Below, in pieces: positions 1 through 5,186 of a DNA stretch of 6,457 nucleotides. The stretch is from Firmicutes bacterium UBA5454. Lineage in GTDB: Bacteria; Bacillota; Clostridia; Caldicoprobacterales; DTU083. A program made the position numbers and the translations under genes. Position 1 is the stretch's first letter. Every line of letters starts with the position of its first letter. The notes beneath the pieces were generated by a model. The model saw nothing but the letters and a program-made list of their open reading frames with translations. It searched no databases and was not told where the DNA came from. The stretch is from contig DIQU01000078.1 in the NCBI GenBank assembly GCA_002426555.1, positions 1 to 6,457 of the forward strand, written 5' to 3'.

Positions 1-1002
1 TGATACATGTTTTACATCCTTTCTGCGCTGTTTCTGGCAGCAGGCGCCTTGCATGTGACGCATCCGCAATCTATGGAAGAACAAACCAACCCGTTCTTTG
101 TTTGTGGAGAAAATTATGACCAATAGCAAGAACAATCCGGTAACCATTTTTTGTACTGTGTCAGAAATCCCCATGGCGATCAGGCCAGAAAAAATCACTG
201 AAAAACTAAATTCGCCGATAAATATTCCCAGCCCTGCGTTGATAAATTTTCGCAATTCCAAGGCTATTAGAACACCCATAAGCGGTTGAAAAACCATAGA
301 AATGCTTTCCATTGCATATGCGGTCCCAATGCTGCCGGAATAACTGATGTAAAGCAACGCTGCAATTCCATAAAACAGTCCTGCAACAATGTATACTCTC
401 AATTTTACCCGAACAGCATCAACGCCTAACATGCTCGCAAGCGTTTCCTTCAATCCGACCGCCTTTAAGTGCAAGGCATATTGGGTATGATAGTTTATGA
501 TAAAAAACAGCAAAAGCGCCGCGACGGTAAGAATGACACTATACGGAGGAATTCCTAGAAAAGAAATATGTCTGGAAATTGTAATAAATGACCCCTGGTC
601 AAGAAACTCTGCTAAGGTCTCATAGATCATAATGAGCCCCATTGAAAGAACCAAAGCTGGCAATTTAAGAAGCGTATAAAGCAAGCCATTTATGATGCCC
701 AGCAACACACTCGTCAATATGCACCCCAGAATAAGCCCCGGAAGCCCAAATTGTCTTGAGCAAATGGCTCCAATATAGCCAGACAAAATCACCTGTGCTC
801 CTACCGTAAGATCGAGCATACCAGCCTGCATAAACTGGTAGAGGCCAAATCCCACCAACGTAGGTAAAAACGCCTGAATGGCAACTACCCTTAAACTCCC
901 TATACCGAATCTGGGCGCGGCGATTATAGAAAACAGAGCAAAAACCGCCACCGGCAATATAAACGCTTTCCCATACCTTGCCAACCTTTTATGCATCTTC
1001 AT
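1..1002 (-). CDS. ABC transporter permease 2, CUT2/BPD_transp_2 type (3' end cut by window edge)
   Basis: This is an integral membrane permease of a ribose-type ABC importer. The frame is open from ATG at 1002 to position 1 (334 codons, no stop), so the stop lies outside the window; family members run about 310-340 residues, so little is missing. Hydrophobic segments lie near residues 13-29, 43-60, 68-82, 88-110, 115-131, 154-171, 202-221, 235-250, 254-279 and 285-299. The QAGMLDLTVGA segment (59-69) matches the family's usual GGIDLSVGS position, and AVGLKETLASMLGV (181-194) is the cytoplasmic loop expected to touch the ATPase. The Gly-Gly motif conserved in typical family members, present in permease 1 as GGMSLAGG, is absent here (QPLMGVLIALEL, 239-250). 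The C-terminus after residue 300 is basic and contains Cys-Cys. It is the last visible gene of the minus-strand operon and presumably pairs with permease 1. An in-frame TAG lies just upstream of the ATG, which fixes the start; the nearest Shine-Dalgarno, AGGAG, is 16 nt away, which is long. Confidence 0.9.
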   Translation of the reverse strand, partial: MKMHKRLARYGKAFILPVAVFALFSIIAAPRFGIGSLRVVAIQAFLPTLVGFGLYQFMQAGMLDLTVGAQVILSGYIGAICSRQFGLPGLILGCILTSVLLGIINGLLYTLLKLPALVLSMGLIMIYETLAEFLDQGSFITISRHISFLGIPPYSVILTVAALLLFFIINYHTQYALHLKAVGLKETLASMLGVDAVRVKLRVYIVAGLFYGIAALLYISYSGSIGTAYAMESISMVFQPLMGVLIALELRKFINAGLGIFIGEFSFSVIFSGLIAMGISDTVQKMVTGLFLLLVIIFSTNKERVGLFFHRLRMRHMQGACCQKQRRKDVKHVS

Positions 1003-1064
1003 GTTAATCTAACGTTTTCTCCTGTTCTACAGTATCGAAATGTATTCCTACGCGTCGCTTTAGC

Positions 1065-1106
1065 TGCAAGCCGCGTGCCACAATCTTCCTGTGGCACGCG
1101 GCTGCA
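1065..1106 (-). other. Strong intercistronic hairpin between binding protein and permease 2
   Basis: Positions 1069-1082 pair perfectly with 1090-1103 (14 bp, GC-rich) around a 7-nt loop. With one bulged A at 1068 the stem gains three more pairs (1065-1067 with 1104-1106). It starts 10 bases past the binding-protein stop codon. On the minus-strand transcript the bases after the stem (AGCTAAAGCGACGCG) contain no U-run, so it is not a canonical intrinsic terminator. Hairpins in this position are known from other ABC operons (malE-malF is the classic case), where they protect the upstream binding-protein mRNA and reduce membrane-component expression. That role here is inference. Confidence 0.75.
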
Positions 1107-1115
1107 CGTTAATTA

Positions 1116-2342
1116 TCAGCCGGTATAACCATCAACCGAATATCCAGGAATCGATTCAATATCCTTATGTCGTTCACGTACATCTTCCAAGCTGTAATTG
1201 CTCGCAAGTTCGATCAGGTCGTCAACCGTAAGATCAGGATTACCGGACAGCAATACTTTTTCGTTCAGTTCTTCCGCTGTAAAAATCGGGATATCGCCCG
1301 CAATATATTTCCAGTAATCGTTATAATCTTCCGCGCTATAGACCCAAGTTAGATCAATCGTAAGTTCAAGAGGTTTCTCGGAGAAGCGGCCGCCATTCTG
1401 GAGTGCATCAATAACCAGGGCTGTGCTGAAAACGCCGTTGGGAACATGTTGTCCTCCGTAGACGACACCCATCCATCCTTCTTCCATCGCAGTTTGAGCG
1501 CCCTCCACAAAATCGCACGCGGCAAGCTTTATATCATCGGATGTCAAGCCTGCTTGCATTATCGCGCTGATGGATCCATCCACCTGCCCAGGCGTGGTCA
1601 GCCCGGTTAGAATAACGGTGTCCAATTCCGGATACGCAGAAATGAAGCTGGAAATGGCTTTTGTAACTTCTGCACCCTGCGATAAACCGCGGGCTGTGCC
1701 TACAACCTCCATGCCATACTCGTCGGCAGCTCGGAGAACACCGGTTTCGCGAGTCATAGACATCGTATCGCTGATAGGCTCGGTGATTAGCGCAATTGTG
1801 CGTGTTCCCTGCTCATATAGGTATTTTGCCAAATCATACGACGCCTGATCTTCATCCTCAACAACGCATCCTAAATAGTACGGGCTGGATTCGCAAAGCG
1901 CCCTTATTTCATCATCCTGAATGGTTCTGTGACTCAGCACATAATAGACCCCGGCTTCATCACACATAGCTGCAATTTTGGGGAGAATCGATTCAGCAAT
2001 AGGCCAGATGACCAATCCATCGCAGCCGGCTTGAATCAATTTTTCAGTTCCGTCAATAAATCCCTCAGGAGTCAATTCAACCAACTGCTGCACTGCTTCC
2101 ATCCCGGCGACGGAACACATATACTGATAGTTTGCCCAGCGAGCATCAAATGTCACATCATTCAATCCCAGATCCTGAAAACCAATTTTAAATACTTTTT
2201 CGTCGCTGTTTGAAGATGTGTCGGATGTTTCGGTTGATTGCGCCGCTACTGATGTGTCCGAATTTGTTGAAGGCTCATTTGAGCACCCCAAAATACTAAT
2301 CACAAAAAGCATAGCAAAAACCAATGATATGATCCTTTTCAC
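1116..2342 (-). CDS. Sugar-type ABC transporter substrate-binding lipoprotein (Peripla_BP_4-like)
   Basis: This is the extracytoplasmic solute receptor of the importer, 408 residues. It begins with a lipoprotein signal: basic MKR, a hydrophobic core, and lipobox ILGC with Cys20 as the lipidated residue. A Ser/Thr/Asn-rich tether (about 21-48) follows, as is usual for Gram-positive lipoproteins. The fold from about residue 50 to 330 reads as a RbsB-like periplasmic-binding domain: VFKIGFQDLG as the first strand, TEKLIQAGCDGLVIWPI (99-115) as the typical 'site-number' helix plus strand, RTIALITEP (181-189), DTVILTGLT (241-249), and LAACDFVEGAQTAMEEG (273-289). About 75 further residues (334-408) extend past the usual core, making it longer than E. 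coli RbsB (about 296 aa). The start is GTG at 2342-2340 behind an ideal ribosome binding site. It lies between the two permease genes. Ligand unknown: sugars, polyols or related small molecules all occur in this family. Confidence 0.93.
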   Translation of the reverse strand: MKRIISLVFAMLFVISILGCSNEPSTNSDTSVAAQSTETSDTSSNSDEKVFKIGFQDLGLNDVTFDARWANYQYMCSVAGMEAVQQLVELTPEGFIDGTEKLIQAGCDGLVIWPIAESILPKIAAMCDEAGVYYVLSHRTIQDDEIRALCESSPYYLGCVVEDEDQASYDLAKYLYEQGTRTIALITEPISDTMSMTRETGVLRAADEYGMEVVGTARGLSQGAEVTKAISSFISAYPELDTVILTGLTTPGQVDGSISAIMQAGLTSDDIKLAACDFVEGAQTAMEEGWMGVVYGGQHVPNGVFSTALVIDALQNGGRFSEKPLELTIDLTWVYSAEDYNDYWKYIAGDIPIFTAEELNEKVLLSGNPDLTVDDLIELASNYSLEDVRERHKDIESIPGYSVDGYTG

Positions 2343-2349
2343 AGACTTA

Positions 2350-2356
2350 CCTCCTT
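2350..2356 (-). promoter_or_regulatory. Ribosome binding site fixing a GTG start for the binding protein
   Basis: The minus strand reads AAGGAGG, a perfect anti-16S match, 7 nt before GTG at 2342-2340. No ATG is as well placed; the next in-frame ATG is residue 11, inside the hydrophobic core of the signal peptide. This supports the GTG start and predicts very strong translation, as expected for a binding protein needed in excess over the membrane parts. Confidence 0.85.
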
Positions 2357-2433
2357 ATTTTTAGTCATTTATCGTGTGTGCCTGTATTTAATCGCCCGGC
2401 ACCTTGACGACCAACCAGCAATTTACTCCTTTT

Positions 2434-3414
2434 CTACTTTATGTTTTCCATCTTTTTTCTGTTTAGTGTTATTGCAATAACACTGATAAATATAATCCCT
2501 CGAATCAATTGCTGTGCAAGCGAACCTAGTCCCCACAAAGAAAGACCGTTTGCAATTACCCCAATACATAGGCCGCCTATAATTGCATAGCGAAATCTCG
2601 ACGATGCCCCGCCCGCCAGAGACATCCCGCCAATCGTGAGCGCAAGCATTGCATTAAAGTGAAGATTAAATCCCGTTTCAATGGAAGACGTAGCGGACCG
2701 AGACACGGAAAAAAACGCAACCAGCCCCGACATGATGCCGGTAATGATATATGCAACGGTAATTACCGCACTTACTTTCACCCCCGAAAGCTTTGCCGCC
2801 TGCCGGCGAGAGCCTATCGCCTTGCACTTTATTCCATATGAAGTGTAATTGTATATTCCAAGGCAAAGCAAGGCTACTAAGATCAAGGTTATAAATTTCA
2901 GTATTATATTGTCAAAAACCAGAATCCCTGCCGATACCGCTTTTGAGCCTGAGCCTTTTCCTAAAAACAATTCCGCAACGCCGGTGAGCGTATAGGACAT
3001 CGCCAATGTGCCCACCAGATCCGGCACCCTTAGCCGGCTCACAATAAAACCATTGATCAATCCGATGAAAAGGCCTGTTAAGAGAGCTACAGGAAGAGCA
3101 AGCCATATGCTATATGGGATCACTAAGGAAATGGTAATGCCGCATATGGCGGCAGTGGAAGCCATCGAAAGATCAAACATTCCCTGAGCCATCAAAAAAG
3201 ACATACCCAGTGCACCCAGCATTACAGTGAAAACATCATTGATGAGCACCGGAATATTCCCAGATGAAAACAACCGCCCCTTGCTTATAATTTGGAAAAA
3301 TAAAACAACCAATAGCAAGCCCACGAACGGAATTGATGCCTTAATCTTCGTCACCCACTCTGGCTGCGTCTTTCCTTCCGCAGCAACGGGTGTTAATACT
3401 ATATTGTTTTTCAT
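2434..3414 (-). CDS. ABC transporter permease 1, CUT2/BPD_transp_2 type
   Basis: This is an integral membrane permease of the importer, complete at 326 residues, the normal family length. A polar N-terminus of about 27 residues precedes about nine or ten hydrophobic segments (near 28-44, 57-77, 85-100, 104-124, 132-150, 164-188, 214-237, 252-272, 277-295, 302-317). Family landmarks are visible: AQGMFDLSMAS (76-86) in place of the common GGIDLSVGS; AIGSRRQAAKLSGV (199-212) as the cytoplasmic loop expected to dock on the ATPase; and GGMSLAGG (262-269), corresponding to the conserved GGTSLxGG motif. The start is well supported by AAGGAG at 3427-3422 with a 7-nt spacer. It follows the second ATPase ORF by 65 nt and precedes the binding protein by 91 nt with no terminator-like structure seen, consistent with co-transcription. 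It probably forms a heterodimer with permease 2. Confidence 0.94.
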   Translation of the reverse strand: MKNNIVLTPVAAEGKTQPEWVTKIKASIPFVGLLLVVLFFQIISKGRLFSSGNIPVLINDVFTVMLGALGMSFLMAQGMFDLSMASTAAICGITISLVIPYSIWLALPVALLTGLFIGLINGFIVSRLRVPDLVGTLAMSYTLTGVAELFLGKGSGSKAVSAGILVFDNIILKFITLILVALLCLGIYNYTSYGIKCKAIGSRRQAAKLSGVKVSAVITVAYIITGIMSGLVAFFSVSRSATSSIETGFNLHFNAMLALTIGGMSLAGGASSRFRYAIIGGLCIGVIANGLSLWGLGSLAQQLIRGIIFISVIAITLNRKKMENIK

Positions 3415-3479
3415 TCTATGTCTCCTTGGATTTGATCATTCTGGTAAAAGCATGGCACACGTTCGGATCAGTTTGTTGC

Positions 3480-4181
3480 TTATATCATATATTCTATAAT
3501 TGTGGTCTCGCTTAGTTGCGGACTGCGATCAAACCATGCACTTTCCTTACCGTTTTTTATAACAAGCACACGATCACTCATTCCTATCAGTTCCGGCAAC
3601 TCCTCCGAAATCATGACAATCGCTTTTCCATCCTTCTTAAGCTGCTCTATAAGCCTGTAGATAGCCGCCTTCACACCAACATCAATTCCACGTGTAGGAC
3701 AGTCCATTATAAAAATATCGGCATTATATCCCAGCCATTTGGCAATGACAACTTTTTGTTTGTTCCCGCCAGAAAGATCGCTGACATACTGATCAACATT
3801 TTGCATCTTTACGTTTAGTTTATCGGCCCATTTGTTCGCAAAAGACAGTGTTTTTGATGGGAGTAATACCGGCCCTGTCGAGAGCTTCCGTAAAGAAGGG
3901 AGGCAAATATTATCGCGGATCGTTGACGCTGTCATTAACGATTCGTCATCTCGATTCTTGGACAGATACCCAATCCCATGCGCAATCGCACAATCAATTC
4001 CCTTCAGATGATGGCCAAACGCAAGGACATAGCCAGAATCCGGCGGAATTATCCCGTAAAGCAGCCGCCCAAGCTCATGCATCCCGCAATCTGTGAGCCC
4101 GCCTATGCCAAGAACTTCCCCTTTGTGCAGTTGAAAAGAAATATCCTGAATCTTGCTGCTTCGCAAATGACACACATCCAT
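3480..4181 (-). CDS. ABC transporter ATP-binding protein, second nucleotide-binding domain (C-terminal half of an RbsA-type ATPase)
   Basis: The 233 residues correspond to the C-terminal half of the ~500-residue RbsA family. It is a complete second domain, from the first strand (about residues 11-20) to the end. The signature LSGGNKQK (136-143) is intact. The P-loop is replaced by GLTDCGMHEL (28-37), lacking the Walker A lysine; family second domains usually have GLxGAGRTEL, so degeneracy is expected but is stronger here. Walker B reads IFIMDCPTRGIDVG (156-169), with Cys161 where the catalytic Glu of DEPT normally sits. The H-loop position is MISEELPEL (200-208), with no His, as is usual for family second domains. 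It would therefore supply the signature motif to the ATP site formed with domain 1. Its ATG directly follows the TAA of the upstream ORF in the same reading frame. A weak GGAAG lies 11 nt upstream, inside the preceding ORF. It could be a reinitiated subunit, a readthrough product or half of a broken gene. Confidence 0.85.
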   Translation of the reverse strand: MDVCHLRSSKIQDISFQLHKGEVLGIGGLTDCGMHELGRLLYGIIPPDSGYVLAFGHHLKGIDCAIAHGIGYLSKNRDDESLMTASTIRDNICLPSLRKLSTGPVLLPSKTLSFANKWADKLNVKMQNVDQYVSDLSGGNKQKVVIAKWLGYNADIFIMDCPTRGIDVGVKAAIYRLIEQLKKDGKAIVMISEELPELIGMSDRVLVIKNGKESAWFDRSPQLSETTIIEYMI

Positions 4182-4184
4182 TTA
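4179..4184 (-). other. In-frame stop-start junction TAA-ATG dividing the ATPase
   Basis: On the minus strand the codons read GAA CAT TGG TAA ATG GAT GTG. The TAA (4184-4182) and the ATG (4181-4179) are adjacent and in the same frame. Aligning by eye with RbsA, the stop occupies a single residue position in the linker just before the first strand of domain 2. The two ORFs plus one residue make about 497-500 residues, the normal length of the undivided protein. One base change (for example from CAA, AAA, GAA or TTA) would create this stop. Confidence 0.9.
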
Positions 4185-4973
4185 CCAATGTTCTTCCATA
4201 GTCGGCGTGAAGTCGTTGCGATAATAGTGCTCACCGATTTCTCTTCCAACCATTAATTGCTTGATCAGCGACGGCGCATACTCTGATTTTACCAATGTTC
4301 TAACGAAACAACCATCACGCAGAACCGTAATACGGTCACAGAACTCCATAATTTCATCAATGTCATGTGAAATAAACAGCACCGCACCGCCTTGCTCGGT
4401 TCTCTTTTTCATCATGCCATAAAGAATTCCCCTGCCCTTTCGGGATAAGGCCGTGGATGTTTCGTCAACAATAAATACGCTGGGATCGAAATACGCCGTA
4501 CGTGCCAGCTCAATCAGCTTACGGTCTTCAAAAGACAAAGACTCGCAATCGTCGCTGCCACGAATGTGCTGAACGCCAATTTCATTTAAAACCTTATCGG
4601 CGGCTTTCATCATTGCCGAAACGGATAACACTCCGTTCTTTACAAACATCTTCTCCGAGCCTATGAAAATGTTCTCCGCAACGCTCATGTTCGCAAACGT
4701 ACCCTGCTCCTGTAAAAGAATACATATCCCTTTTCCGACAGCTTCTGCTGAATCCGACACAGTATAATCGAGTCCTTTAAACAGCATTTGACCGGAATCC
4801 GATTTTTGTACTCCAGCAATTATCGTGGATAAGGTGGATTTGCCCGATCCATTCTCGCCAATCAGGCCATGTATCTCTCCCGATCGAATCGTAAGCGATA
4901 CATCCGCCAGCGCTTTGGTTGCGCCAAAAGATTTATAGATATTATGTGCTTCAAAAAGATTGTCCTGGCTCAT
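4182..4973 (-). CDS. ABC transporter ATP-binding protein, first nucleotide-binding domain (N-terminal half of an RbsA-type ATPase)
   Basis: The 263 residues, counted from MSQDNLF, hold one full nucleotide-binding domain of a sugar-importer ATPase. Walker A is GENGSGKST (39-47), the Q-loop Gln is in LLQEQG (Gln88), Walker B is FIVDET with Asp170 and Glu171, and the H-loop is FISHD (His203). The signature position reads LSFED (146-150) rather than LSGGQ. First domains of this family are usually altered here (LSIGD in E. coli RbsA), but this one has lost both glycines. The end of the ORF, LMVGREIGEHY, matches the linker found before domain 2 in full-length homologues, so the protein stops between the domains. 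The start is chosen at ATG 4973-4971 because AAGGCGGTGA, one mismatch from the ideal sequence, sits 5 nt upstream. A GTG at 4982 would add three residues (MKR) but overlaps that ribosome binding site. First gene of the operon. Confidence 0.87.
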   Translation of the reverse strand: MSQDNLFEAHNIYKSFGATKALADVSLTIRSGEIHGLIGENGSGKSTLSTIIAGVQKSDSGQMLFKGLDYTVSDSAEAVGKGICILLQEQGTFANMSVAENIFIGSEKMFVKNGVLSVSAMMKAADKVLNEIGVQHIRGSDDCESLSFEDRKLIELARTAYFDPSVFIVDETSTALSRKGRGILYGMMKKRTEQGGAVLFISHDIDEIMEFCDRITVLRDGCFVRTLVKSEYAPSLIKQLMVGREIGEHYYRNDFTPTMEEHW

Positions 4974-4978
4974 CCTTT

Positions 4979-4988
4979 TCACCGCCTT
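4979..4988 (-). promoter_or_regulatory. Ribosome binding site for the first ATPase ORF
   Basis: The minus strand reads AAGGCGGTGA, differing from the anti-16S complement AAGGAGGTGA at one base, 5 nt before ATG 4973-4971. It overlaps the alternative in-frame GTG at 4982-4980, which argues against that upstream start. Confidence 0.7.
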
Positions 4989-4997
4989 TTACTTTCC

Positions 4998-5023
4998 GTG
5001 TATTTATTGTAAAATAAACACAC
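4998..5023. repeat. 26-bp AT-rich near-palindrome upstream of the ABC operon's ribosome binding site
   Basis: GTGTATTTATT (4998-5008) and AATAAACACAC (5013-5023) are inverted copies with 10 of 11 positions pairing, around a GTAA centre. It ends 9 nt upstream of the Shine-Dalgarno of the first ATPase ORF and lies downstream of the predicted minus-strand promoter. The placement suits either a repressor operator in the leader or a weak mRNA hairpin. The low GC content of the arms favours a DNA-binding site. Function is inference. Confidence 0.55.
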
Positions 5024-5098
5024 CCGGTACGGGATGCGGTAATCCTGATGTTTTGTTCGATAAACTGACACTTTGGCGGATAACCCTTTATTTTATTC

Positions 5099-5126
5099 AT
5101 GATATTTGTTTATAATGACTTGACAA
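5099..5126 (-). promoter_or_regulatory. Candidate sigma-A promoter for the ABC operon
   Basis: On the minus strand, TTGTCA (5126-5121, five of six consensus bases) is followed after 16 nt by TATCAT (5104-5099, five of six). Initiation would fall near 5092, giving a leader of about 120 nt that contains the 4998-5023 palindrome. The -35 shares bases with the divergent TTGACA on the plus strand. Confidence 0.5.
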
Positions 5127-5149
5127 TCAATCTGCGATTCTACTACTGG
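5120..5149 (+). promoter_or_regulatory. Candidate promoter for the response-regulator gene
   Basis: A perfect TTGACA lies at 5120-5125, but the expected -10 zone offers only weak hexamers (TACTAC at 5141-5146 or TACTGG at 5144-5149). This could mean a poor or activator-dependent promoter. A perfect TATAAT at 5111-5116 also exists on this strand, but with only a poor TTTATT-like -35 upstream of it, so which element is used cannot be decided by eye. Confidence 0.35.
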
Positions 5150-5150
5150 G

Positions 5151-5160
5151 CAACGCGTTG
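5151..5160. repeat. 10-bp perfect palindrome CAACGCGTTG upstream of the regulator gene
   Basis: The sequence CAACGCGTTG equals its own reverse complement. It sits between the candidate promoter and the ribosome binding site of the response regulator, 26 nt before its ATG. It stands out as GC-rich against an AT-rich gap. It may be an operator half of some kind, but a 10-bp palindrome can also occur by chance. Confidence 0.3.
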
Positions 5161-5186
5161 GGCAGGATAAAAAGGAACAGGCAAAA

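Noticed and set aside
98..289. Plus-strand open frame of 63 codons
   Set aside because: It lies wholly antisense to permease 2, has no recognisable protein content and no good ribosome binding site.
1065..1106. Intrinsic terminator ending the operon after the binding protein
   Set aside because: The stem is strong, but no U-run follows it on the minus strand, and a matching permease gene of the same system lies just downstream.
1167..2213. Three plus-strand open frames (61, 92 and 94 codons) opposite the binding-protein gene
   Set aside because: All are antisense to a gene with a clear lipobox and fold motifs, and none shows family features or a credible start.
2343..2433. Possible 18-codon minus-strand ORF starting TTG after AAAAGGAG between permease 1 and the binding protein
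   Set aside because: It has a non-ATG start, is very short and shows no conserved feature. The Shine-Dalgarno-like run is probably chance in purine-rich sequence.
2659..3106. Short open frames on both strands inside permease 1
   Set aside because: They overlap a full-length permease in other frames. Their residue composition (rich in Arg, His, Gly, Cys) is typical of out-of-frame translation.
3516..4256. Plus-strand open frames of 82-100 codons opposite the ATPase halves
   Set aside because: They are antisense shadows of recognisable ABC motifs. The one crossing the split (3978-4256) was considered as a reason for the stop codon but has no supporting signal.
5023..5033. CCCGGTACGGG inverted repeat next to the larger palindrome
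   Set aside because: There are only four paired bases on each side, too short to separate from chance.
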